From: Shewanella woodyi ATCC 51908
Lineage (GTDB): Bacteria; Pseudomonadota; Gammaproteobacteria; Enterobacterales; Shewanellaceae
Reading direction: 5' to 3'
NCBI RefSeq assembly: GCF_000019525.1
Contig: NC_010506.1
Coordinates: 5,456,001 to 5,520,000 of the forward strand
Length of the DNA stretch: 64,000 nucleotides
In this document: one piece after another, positions 1 through 7,271 of the stretch
How positions within the stretch are numbered: the stretch's first letter is position 1
Layout: each line of letters opens with the position of its first letter
The notes under the pieces: generated by a model
Databases searched by the model: none
Told to the model about the DNA's origin: nothing
What the model saw: only the letters and a program-made list of their open reading frames with translations
Translations under genes and position numbers: made by a program

Positions 1-15
1 CTCTAAGCAAGGTTA

Positions 16-480
16 TTAGCGTAGTGCTTTAAATAGCTCCTCGCCGGAGTCAAAGTGGCTCACCTCTATCACTTTTAAATTATCTAAGCGAATAAGACTC
101 GCTCTATCTTTCTCAGCTGGTAGCAATTTAGTCACCTCTCCCTCTTTATCCAGTCCAATAGAAAAAGGCAGATCTTTCATCTGAGGGATCGCAACAAACT
201 TGGCGATCAGAGATGGCATACCACTGATGTCTGCAAGATAAACTTGAGTTGCTGGCACTGCTTTATCTGCAGAGATCTGCTTATCCAATGCCTCTTTTAT
301 AAGATCACCACCCGCCATGCCACGGCTAAAAAGTATGACATCAGTGTTGGCATCGACTACTACACTCTTTTCAAACTGATCGTCTAACTGTATCGGCGTC
401 ACCTGATCGCCAGCTTGATAAAATGATGCTTGGGCTAATGTAACAAAAAACATACTGCAGATAAGAATAAGGGCTCTCAT
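16..480 (-). CDS. Secreted cysteine-free thioredoxin-fold-like protein, function unknown
   Basis: I do not recognise a named family. The ATG at 480 is chosen over the one at 543 because it gives a good signal peptide (MRALILICSMFFVTLAQA, cleavage probably after AQA), whereas the longer form puts an unlikely extension in front. The mature protein is about 136 residues and has no cysteine. Its start (AGDQVTPIQLDDQF, then a hydrophobic strand) resembles the opening of thioredoxin/peroxiredoxin-like domains such as YtfJ, so a redox-inactive thioredoxin-like fold in the periplasm is an inference. It stands alone, divergent from the mechanosensitive channel gene. Confidence 0.7.
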   Translation of the reverse strand: MRALILICSMFFVTLAQASFYQAGDQVTPIQLDDQFEKSVVVDANTDVILFSRGMAGGDLIKEALDKQISADKAVPATQVYLADISGMPSLIAKFVAIPQMKDLPFSIGLDKEGEVTKLLPAEKDRASLIRLDNLKVIEVSHFDSGEELFKALR

Positions 481-686
481 AGTTGTTCTCTTAAATAGTA
501 AAAAACAATAGCCCCAAGAGTAACTGACTCCATATAAAACCACATTAGTATAAAGGTTGATTCATGATCCTCTTCACGCAGAATATGCCGATAAAGAGCC
601 ACAACAAAAAATTCAGTTCCAAAAAATAGAAATATCAGTAAGCTAAACTTAACGGAAAAAACAGCTAAGTATCAATAGGACGACAC

Positions 687-1520
687 ATGAACGAAGACCA
701 ATTAGAGCAGGAGCTACAACAACTACAAGGTGTTTATACCTTTCTCTATGAATTTTTAGTTCAGTACAGCTTTCAGATCATAGGCGCTATCTTAATCTTC
801 CTCCTTGGCCTCTGGGTCGCGAATAAGATCTCAAACCTAGTTGCCAGCCAACTGAAAAAACACAATATCGATATCACCCTAAGCAACTTTGTCACTAATC
901 TGCTTAGAATACTGATTATTGTCATGGTGGGTATTGTTGCACTTGGCAAGTTAGGGATCAGTATCACCCCTATGGTTGCCGCCATTGGTGCCGCATCTCT
1001 GGGCGCGGGTTTGGCCCTGCAGGGGATGCTCTCTAATTATGCCGCTGGTATCACTATTATTGTCACCCGTCCCTTTGTTGTAGGTAACACGATTAGCATC
1101 AGAGAGGTCACGGGAGTTGTACAAGATATCTTTCTGGGCATGACGGTGCTGATTAATGAAGAGGGTGAACAGATCAATATCCCCAATAAGCATATTGTCG
1201 GCGAGATACTGCATAACTCCTTTGCTAATAAACTGGTCGAGACCAATTTCAATATCAGCTATAAATCCGATCCCGATAGTGTCATTGCATTAGCTACCGA
1301 GGTAATCAGCCAATCTCCCCGCGTCTTTCAAGAGCAGAGCCCACTTATCGGGATCAACGGCTTTAATAGTATCGGCATAGAGATAAGCATACGTTACTGG
1401 GTTCCCACTGATACCTACTACCAAGATAAGTACCAAACTAACCTGGCAATCTATCGCGCATTATTAGCTGCAAATATAGAGATCCCCTGTCCAGTCAAAG
1501 AGGTACATATAGAGAAGTAA
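687..1520 (+). CDS. mscS: MscS-family small-conductance mechanosensitive channel
   Basis: Inner-membrane channel that opens under membrane tension and releases solutes during hypo-osmotic shock. The 277 residues are close to the 286 of E. coli MscS. Three membrane segments are visible at roughly 28-48, 68-88 and 92-125. The third carries the Gly/Ala-rich pore helix (AAIGAASLGAGLALQG), followed by the beta domain with RPFVVGNTI and a C-terminal alpha/beta domain. AGGAC upstream of the ATG is a plausible ribosome binding site. It appears to be a single-gene unit. The mscS symbol is by family; paralogues are common, so orthology is not proven. Confidence 0.88.
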   Translation: MNEDQLEQELQQLQGVYTFLYEFLVQYSFQIIGAILIFLLGLWVANKISNLVASQLKKHNIDITLSNFVTNLLRILIIVMVGIVALGKLGISITPMVAAIGAASLGAGLALQGMLSNYAAGITIIVTRPFVVGNTISIREVTGVVQDIFLGMTVLINEEGEQINIPNKHIVGEILHNSFANKLVETNFNISYKSDPDSVIALATEVISQSPRVFQEQSPLIGINGFNSIGIEISIRYWVPTDTYYQDKYQTNLAIYRALLAANIEIPCPVKEVHIEK

Positions 1521-1955
1521 TAGCAATCGCGTATAAAGCTAGAGCTGGTGATCTCGGTATTATCCAGCTCTACACTCAGGCCAATATTCAACCCAATAAT
1601 TCAAAATACTTATTAATAGCAGTTTTTATCAGCATAATCCGATCAAACTAAGCCTTATGACTTATTCTATTGAACACTTCATCAGACTGTTTTCAACCCT
1701 CTTAATTACAACAAGTTAAATCACACTCCTGTCCTCAACAGCTGTAATACAGGGGACTCCAGCACAATATCTGAGGCTAAAATATATAAAGATTACTTAA
1801 TTCAATCTTAATAAATTTCACTGCAAGCTTAAAATACATAACTAAAACAAATAATCATTATAAGCGATACTCTATCGATCCTTCCCAAGAATCCCCGCAA
1901 AATACGCCCCATAGAAAAACAAATGATTTTTAAATTTCCATAGGGAGCACAAAAA
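1521..1955. other. Intergenic region, mscS to ompA
   Basis: AT-rich 435-base gap with no credible gene. A hairpin of AGAGCTGG (1541-1548) with CCAGCTCT (1564-1571) lies shortly after mscS but lacks a T-run, so it is at best a weak terminator. The remainder is probably the promoter and a long 5' leader of ompA. Confidence 0.5.
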
Positions 1956-2981
1956 ATGAAAAAATCACTTCTAGCTATCGCATTAATGAGCACTTTCTCA
2001 TACGCCAATGCAGCAGACGTTGATAACACTTGGTACATCGGCGCTGGTGCAGGCCAGAGCAACTATGAGTCAGTAGATGCCGTTAGTCATCTAGGTGACG
2101 ATAGCGACTTAGCATGGAACGCTGTAGTTGGTTACCAGTTAAATAAATATTTCGCAGTCGAAGCTGGCTGGCAAGATCTTGGCACTAATGATGATACTCA
2201 TCTTTGGGGCGGACTTGACGGCGCTCAATCTATCGACGTAGATGGCTTCACTCTTGGCTTAGTCGGTACACTACCACTAAGTGAAAAGTGGTTCCTAACC
2301 GGTGAAGCTGGTGCTTACCAGTACCACTTAGCTCACCAGATGAGTGCTGACAAATATGTTAGTGCAACTGATACCGCGCCTTACTTTGGTGCCGGTGTTG
2401 GCTACAAGATCACTGATTCGTTAGAAGTTTCAGCTAAATACCGTCGCTTCGCTAACATCGACGAGTCAGCTTGGAACACAGCGAACATGGACGCACAAAC
2501 CGTTGGTATTCAAATGGTTTACCGTTTCGGTGTTAAACCAACGCCAACAACGGCAGCTGTTGTATTACCTGCAGTGATCAAAGAGACTAAGCCTGCGCCT
2601 CGTCCAGAGCCAGTGTATGAGACTAAAATAGAGCAAAGCAGTGTTGCAGTGCTATTTGGTTTCGATTCTTCAAGCCTAAGCAGCACAGCTAAGGCGAAAT
2701 TGGATGAAGTGATCCGTCTTTCTAAGCAAAGCGATAACGACACCATCTTGCTAAATGGCCAATCAGATAACCAAGGTGATTCTGAATATAACCAAAAGCT
2801 ATCTGAAGCTCGTGTTCAACAAGTTGCAGATTACCTCAATGCTAACGGTGTTGAAGTACAAACTTTAGAGCAGCAAGCGACTGGCGAGCAAAATGCACAC
2901 GCTAACTCACGCACAGATCGTGCACTTGAGCGTCGCGTTATCATCACGCTAACCAGTGAAACTCAAGTAGTCGTGTCTTAA
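1956..2981 (+). CDS. ompA: OmpA-family outer membrane porin/peptidoglycan anchor
   Basis: Two-domain outer-membrane protein that links the outer membrane to peptidoglycan. It has a signal peptide (MKKSLLAIALMSTFSYANA), an N-terminal eight-strand barrel at about 22-190 (GAGAGQSNYES and the final strand VGIQMVYRFG), a Pro-rich linker around 195-225, and an OmpA-like domain at about 230-335. In that domain YNQKLSEARVQQVADYL matches the peptidoglycan-binding helix and the SDNQGD Asp is kept. The usual GHTD reads GQSD here. AGGGAG lies eight bases before the ATG. Length (341) is typical. The symbol is by family, since Shewanella has several OmpA proteins. Confidence 0.85.
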   Translation: MKKSLLAIALMSTFSYANAADVDNTWYIGAGAGQSNYESVDAVSHLGDDSDLAWNAVVGYQLNKYFAVEAGWQDLGTNDDTHLWGGLDGAQSIDVDGFTLGLVGTLPLSEKWFLTGEAGAYQYHLAHQMSADKYVSATDTAPYFGAGVGYKITDSLEVSAKYRRFANIDESAWNTANMDAQTVGIQMVYRFGVKPTPTTAAVVLPAVIKETKPAPRPEPVYETKIEQSSVAVLFGFDSSSLSSTAKAKLDEVIRLSKQSDNDTILLNGQSDNQGDSEYNQKLSEARVQQVADYLNANGVEVQTLEQQATGEQNAHANSRTDRALERRVIITLTSETQVVVS

Positions 2982-3004
2982 TCCCCATTTAAGACATTAA
3001 CAGC

Positions 3005-3298
3005 GCCAAGGATTGCTTGTGCTAACGCACATAAAATATCAGAGTCATAAGGAACCCGATAATTCTATGGATAGAATGCTCTGATATTTGGATGGATTCA
3101 TGGGTAAACAGGGAAGCTTGAGCACAGGACTTTGCTCCACCCAAAAACAAGCAGGAAGCACACTAACAACAGGACTTGTTAGCTGAAAGGAGTTCAGGCT
3201 AAGTAAACTATTACATGAAGTAATACCGATCTCGTCGGCTTCATCTTCGCAGATGAAGGAACCAGTTTGTGATCCCAAAGGCCATGGAAGGCCTTTTT
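3005..3298 (+). ncRNA. Candidate CsrB/CsrC-family regulatory RNA
   Basis: Predicted decoy RNA that would bind and sequester CsrA. The + strand carries about a dozen GGA motifs in 290 bases, many in hairpin loops. Examples are ATTCTA-TGGA-TAGAAT (3062-3077), GAGC-ACAGGACTTT-GCTC (3120-3137), AACAA-CAGGAC-TTGTT (3166-3181 region) and CTGAA-AGGAG-TTCAG (3183-3197). An 11-bp perfect stem, AAATATCAGAG (3034-3044) with CTCTGATATTT (3079-3089), encloses the first hairpin. The 3' end is a terminator AAGGCC-ATGGAA-GGCCTTTTT near 3277-3298 whose loop also holds GGA. This architecture is the hallmark of CsrB-like RNAs. The 5' end is uncertain and no clear promoter was found. Confidence 0.65.
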
Positions 3299-3299
3299 C
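3277..3299 (+). terminator. Intrinsic terminator of the CsrB-like RNA
   Basis: The stem AAGGCC/GGCCTT has loop ATGGAA and is followed by a T-run. It lies 74 bases before the first LysR gene and would separate the RNA from it. Confidence 0.75.
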
Positions 3300-3372
3300 A
3301 CATCACATCTATGCCAACTCTTGTATTTCATCTATAGTCGACTCGTCATCAACTCCTCCTTAGAGCCCGTTA

Positions 3373-4326
3373 ATGCCTTTAGAGAAAAAAATCGATCAAC
3401 TTAAAGATTGCGATCTTAACCTATTAATTGCTCTCTCTGTTTTACTGAAAGAGGCTCATGTCACTAAGGCAGCAAAAGAGCTAGGGCTTTCACAATCGGC
3501 CATGAGTCAAGTACTTAAACGTCTCCGGTTGATGTTTGAAGACCCTCTACTGGTTAAAAGCCATAACGGAATGACTCTCACCAGTAAGGCTACCGCTATT
3601 GAAAGCGAGCTCAAGCCTCTTCTCAACCGCGTTATCAGTATTCTTGAGGGAGATAGATTTAACCCGGCAACGGCTCAAGGCCGTATCCGGGTCATGATGA
3701 ATGACGTTCTAGCTCAATTATGTATTACTCAACTGATATCCGAATTAGATAAACACGCTCCAGGAATTGAGCTCGAATATGTCACCCAAAAAACCGATGG
3801 GTTTAAGATGCTAAGGCGTGGTCATCTCGATCTTATTGTGGGCTTTTACGACTCTGTACCTAAACCCATTCGCAGCCAAGCGATATCAAGGTACCCCTGG
3901 CAGTTGGTAACGTTAGATCCCCAAGCTAATGACTATATCGATAAGATACATAATGGTCAGAGCATCATAGAAGAGAGTCCCTTTAAACTCTTAAGGTACC
4001 AATATCAAGAGCATAATCAGGCTCATATGATCAATGCCCTCAAGGCAATCAATGCTGAGGAAGCTTCCTATGCATTGACCTCAGGCTCTTTAAGTACCAT
4101 GACTCAGGCGCTAACAGCCCCCTATACCGTCACACTACTGCCACACTACTCGGTAAAGATTTTTGAGAAGCATAAGGCTGAGGACTTTATCTGGCTTGGG
4201 GATACCATAGAGTTAGATCTCAAGGTGTGCTGGAACGAGCATAATCGTAATCTAAAACTACAGAAATGGTTCAGACAACTGATCTCCTCTATCTTAATAA
4301 AACAGTTAAGTAACACTGAAATATGA
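3373..4326 (+). CDS. LysR-family transcriptional regulator (tandem copy 1)
   Basis: DNA-binding regulator of 317 residues. The N-terminal winged helix-turn-helix spans about 12-70, with the recognition region TKAAKELGLSQSAMSQVLKRLR; the effector-binding domain covers about 95-300. It belongs to the LeuO/NodD-like branch in style (DCDLNLLIALSVLLKE). The next gene, 31 bases downstream, is a paralogue with the same N-terminal pattern (GCDLNLLLSLTVLIEE), which suggests tandem duplication. The ribosome binding site is weak. No target operon is adjacent, so effector and regulon are unknown. Confidence 0.85.
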   Translation: MPLEKKIDQLKDCDLNLLIALSVLLKEAHVTKAAKELGLSQSAMSQVLKRLRLMFEDPLLVKSHNGMTLTSKATAIESELKPLLNRVISILEGDRFNPATAQGRIRVMMNDVLAQLCITQLISELDKHAPGIELEYVTQKTDGFKMLRRGHLDLIVGFYDSVPKPIRSQAISRYPWQLVTLDPQANDYIDKIHNGQSIIEESPFKLLRYQYQEHNQAHMINALKAINAEEASYALTSGSLSTMTQALTAPYTVTLLPHYSVKIFEKHKAEDFIWLGDTIELDLKVCWNEHNRNLKLQKWFRQLISSILIKQLSNTEI

Positions 4327-4357
4327 AGAGTTCCATATACTTAGGCAATATTAATTT

Positions 4358-5302
4358 ATGAATCACTCAGATCTAAAAATAATCCAAGGATGCGATCTCA
4401 ACTTACTGCTGAGTTTAACAGTGCTGATTGAGGAGGGAAGTGTTTCTAAAAGTGCCGAACGACTCGATATCTCTCAGCCAGCCATGAGCCAAAACCTGAA
4501 AAAGATCCGTAATCTGTTTGATGAGCCACTTTTTGTAAAACATGGCCAAGGGATCAAGGCAACCGAAAAGGCCCGCTCTTTATTACCAGGCTTACATGAG
4601 TGGCTGGAGATGAGTAGCCGGCTCATTTTACAAAAAGCCTTCGATCCTAAAGAGGTTTATGGCGTTGTTCGCATCGCGTTTATCGATACCATGACCTCTG
4701 AAATTGTTCCTCAACTCCTAGAGATGGTGATGCAAGCCGCCCCCAATGTTGAACTGGAGTTTATCCATAAACCTAAACATATGTTTTCTATGCTCGAATC
4801 CGGCGAGTTAGATCTCTGTATTGGTGGCACTGAAACGCCACCAGCCAATATTTATGGCCGTAAGATAGGCTTGGAAAGGTTCTGTATCGCCTCTAGCCCT
4901 ACACATCCCATCAACCAGTTAAGTAACCCAAGTTTGGCAGATATATTCAGTTTCGAAACCGCCGAATATTCGGCTTCAAATGCAGCAGAACCACAGATAA
5001 CTCAGTTAGCACAAGCAAACAACTTAAACCGCAAAGTGAGTTTTTCAACCAGCTCAATGTTAGTGCTCAGAAACGGGTTATTAGCGGGGAAGCATATCGC
5101 ATTTATCTCCGATATCGTTACTCAAAATCCCTACTGGAAGGATAAGCTCTCCATCTTAAAACATGAGGCACTTCCCGAGGTTGAAAGTACCCTATATTGG
5201 CATGCAAGAGTACATCAAGATCCGTTAGTTCAATGGTTTAAAAATAGATGTCTGGAGCTAGCTTCCGGTTTCAGAGAACAGGGACTATACCAACCAGCAT
5301 AA
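4358..5302 (+). CDS. LysR-family transcriptional regulator (tandem copy 2)
   Basis: A 314-residue LysR regulator with helix-turn-helix at about 12-70 (SKSAERLDISQPAMSQNLKKIR) followed by a substrate-binding domain. It is probably co-transcribed with the related regulator ending at 4326, since the gap is short and no terminator lies between. Copy-to-copy divergence in the effector domain suggests different ligands or heteromeric action; this is inference. The gene is followed by a dispersed-repeat-like segment. Confidence 0.85.
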   Translation: MNHSDLKIIQGCDLNLLLSLTVLIEEGSVSKSAERLDISQPAMSQNLKKIRNLFDEPLFVKHGQGIKATEKARSLLPGLHEWLEMSSRLILQKAFDPKEVYGVVRIAFIDTMTSEIVPQLLEMVMQAAPNVELEFIHKPKHMFSMLESGELDLCIGGTETPPANIYGRKIGLERFCIASSPTHPINQLSNPSLADIFSFETAEYSASNAAEPQITQLAQANNLNRKVSFSTSSMLVLRNGLLAGKHIAFISDIVTQNPYWKDKLSILKHEALPEVESTLYWHARVHQDPLVQWFKNRCLELASGFREQGLYQPA

Positions 5303-5558
5303 AGATTTGATCGCTCAGCGAGAGTTTAGCGGTTCTGAGGCAAGGCAAAGAGTGAAGAGCATAGTTATTCTACGGTCAAGCTCGTTAACACAGCATCAGC
5401 ACCGCTAAAACTCGCCTGTAAGGAGTGCTTTTGGCTGCCTACTTCTGTGTTGAATGAACTTACAAGGGAACAACCATTATCTCATCCATTCGCCTTGAAT
5501 TAGTTTGCCAAAAACACTCTGAGTAGAGCAACTTCTTATACTGATTGGTATTAACTCC
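5303..5558. repeat. Candidate dispersed repeat / MITE-like segment
   Basis: GAGTTTAGCGG (5322-5332) is nearly the inverse of CCGCTAAAACTC (5402-5413), forming a long-loop inverted repeat in a gene-free gap. Near the other end, at about 5535-5550, is the motif ATACTGATTGGTATT, similar to the ACTGGTATAA end of the IS630 remnant near 23880. The composition and position after a coding gene fit a non-autonomous repeat. Copy number cannot be judged from this window. Confidence 0.35.
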
Positions 5559-6449
5559 TCATAGCCCTCTTTGCCACTCCTTTCTCAGGCTTGTTTGCAA
5601 TGGATTGCTAATCGCTTGTTTTACCTCAGCCAACAGCCTAGGCTTATCTTTACCTAGTGTACCCTTAAGCACTAAATAGTTAGATGCATGATCCGAGCGA
5701 AATATTGTTCTTTCCAGCTCAAGGTGACCTAGTAAAGTATGCATCTCTTTAAACAACTCAGCTTGATTGGGTAGAGAGAAGTGACCATCAAAAGCCGAAT
5801 CCATTCGCTCAGTACCTAAAGGCAAGGTAACCACCAAAGTCGACAGATACTCAGGCTGCGCCGCATTCATCAAACGGGCCGAGTTAATCGCATGCTGCTC
5901 GGAAAGGCCACTGCCACCTAAGCCATTTAAGATCATTACCGAGGACTTAATGCCTGCCGCTTTTATCTTTAACAGTGCCGTTAAAGACGAGGCATAGGTC
6001 TCCCCTTTCTCTATCCGATTAAGCACCTCATCATCACCACTTTCACAGCCAATATAGAGTAAAGATAAACCCAGCTCTCGTAATCTAGTCAGCTGCTCAG
6101 ACGTCTTATTCTTAAGGTTTCTTGGCAAACAGTAGCTGCTTATTCGTGTCACACTAGGTAGATGTTCCTGAATAAGTAAGCAAATAGCCTCTAAACGCTC
6201 AAAAGGGAGACTCATTGCATCACCATCAGCAAGAAATACCCGAGTGATATTTTGACCTGTATTAGCTACTACTTTTATATCCTCTAAAATCTTATCTAAT
6301 TTTTGAGCTCGAAATCGTTTTTGAGGTGCCGTGTACATGTCGCAAAAGGTGCACTTATTCCAACTGCAACCATTAGTCACTTGTAAGATCAGGGATTTCC
6401 ACTCAGATGGTGGACGAAATACAGGTTCAATATAGCGCAACAAAATCAT
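5559..6449 (-). CDS. Radical SAM protein, COG1032-like
   Basis: Cytoplasmic iron-sulfur enzyme that cleaves S-adenosylmethionine reductively to start a radical reaction; the substrate is unknown. The cluster-binding cysteines are C28, C33 and C36 in NGCSWNKCTFC, giving CX4CX2C rather than the canonical CX3CX2C. Downstream are a GDAMSLPFERL strand-turn, IGCESGDDEVLNRIEKGET typical of Elp3/MiaB-like radical SAM barrels, and a Gly-rich LNGLGGSG loop. It has 296 residues and lacks an obvious auxiliary domain. The gene is monocistronic. Confidence 0.85.
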   Translation of the reverse strand: MILLRYIEPVFRPPSEWKSLILQVTNGCSWNKCTFCDMYTAPQKRFRAQKLDKILEDIKVVANTGQNITRVFLADGDAMSLPFERLEAICLLIQEHLPSVTRISSYCLPRNLKNKTSEQLTRLRELGLSLLYIGCESGDDEVLNRIEKGETYASSLTALLKIKAAGIKSSVMILNGLGGSGLSEQHAINSARLMNAAQPEYLSTLVVTLPLGTERMDSAFDGHFSLPNQAELFKEMHTLLGHLELERTIFRSDHASNYLVLKGTLGKDKPRLLAEVKQAISNPLQTSLRKEWQRGL

Positions 6450-6559
6450 CTCCTTTTACTAAAGACACTAGAATACAAGCGGTTTGTAGAGAATGATATG
6501 GCTAACTTAACCTTAATTTAATTTTGATTTAATTAGCATTGGTTAAACTATAAGCGTTC

Positions 6560-6936
6560 AGAATTAATAGACTGATTCTGCTCCTCTCCAAGTACCTTGA
6601 GGTATCACGAGATACACCTAACCGTGTAAAGAAACAGGTAGCATCGGCCTGCATACGTAAAATAAGAACTATGCAAACAAACAATAAGCACAAGACAGAC
6701 GAAGCGCTAAGTATGTTAGCTAATGGCTAATTACTTACACCCTGCTTATAACGTTTGCATCGATTTGACCATCGGCGCTTATATGTCACTGTTTGTTTCT
6801 TGGTAATCCGGCAAAAAATTCACCCTTGCTAGCTGGGTGAATCAAATAATAGCAAGGATACCAAGTTATTGAATAAACAGCTGAGTAACAGATGTCCATG
6901 TCATAGAGGGGCACCGCAGATTGGTGCCCCTTCATT
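6560..6936 (+). ncRNA. Possible structured non-coding RNA (speculative)
   Basis: Several complementary segments occur in order. These are AGGTATC with GATACACCT near 6601-6620, AAACAAACA (about 6674) with TGTTTGTTT (about 6790), ATTCACCC with GGGTGAAT around 6818-6842, and a final GGGGCACC/GGTGCCCC hairpin followed by TTCATTTG. This fits a transcript ending in a terminator, but I recognise no known RNA family and the segment could be several unrelated hairpins. Confidence 0.3.
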
Positions 6937-6938
6937 TG
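6908..6938 (+). terminator. Strong GC-rich hairpin, probable terminator
   Basis: GGGGCACC (6908-6915) pairs perfectly with GGTGCCCC (6923-6930) around a seven-base loop, followed by TTCATTTG. The T-run is interrupted, so termination efficiency is uncertain. Confidence 0.5.
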
Positions 6939-7157
6939 TGTCTTTCAAATAAACCGCCTCTATAACCTTTTATAATTCAAATGAAATTACTTATCCTGAA
7001 GATGAACATTAAATATAAGTTCAGATTTTCAGCTAGATTTCAGTGTACATTCATAGAAACATCTGTACAAAAACTCATCTAATCTCATCACTTTGTAGCT
7101 TTCCATTTAATACCTCTTTAGTAGTAAGTTTCTAGCATTGTTTTATCCCTCTAAACC

Positions 7158-7173
7158 TTTGACCCGGGTCAAA
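7158..7173. promoter_or_regulatory. FNR/CRP-superfamily-like operator upstream of the cytochrome gene
   Basis: The 16-base perfect palindrome TTTGACCCGGGTCAAA lies about 99 bases upstream of the ATG at 7272. Its TTGAC-N4-GTCAA halves resemble the FNR-type half-site TTGAY with four-base spacing, and TTTGA-N6-TCAAA resembles CRP spacing. Anaerobic or cAMP-linked control of a respiratory cytochrome would make sense; the binding protein is inferred. Confidence 0.5.
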
Positions 7174-7271
7174 AAACCACCCGTTTATTCATTATCATCA
7201 ACACAATGTCATTAAGGTAATAAATGGGGACAGCGGGATCTTAATTATAAAAATGAAATTTTGGAGTGACG

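Larger units (their letters stand above)
6450..7271. other. Long intergenic region before the cytochrome gene
   Basis: An 822-base gap without a credible protein gene. It contains a possible structured RNA (6560-6936), two strong hairpins, and an FNR/CRP-like palindrome at 7158-7173. A 19-codon open frame (6671-6730) lacks a ribosome binding site. GGAG at 7263-7266 is the ribosome binding site of the cytochrome gene. Confidence 0.6.

Noticed and set aside
773..1252. Minus-strand frames overlapping mscS
   Set aside because: Shadows of the channel gene; the plus strand has clear family motifs.
3045..3278. A 77-codon minus-strand frame over the CsrB-like RNA
   Set aside because: No ribosome binding site or family similarity, and its strand is opposite to the structured RNA.
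6671..6730. A 19-codon frame in the cytochrome upstream region
   Set aside because: No Shine-Dalgarno sequence is seen and the composition is not informative; kept only as a note in the structured gap finding.
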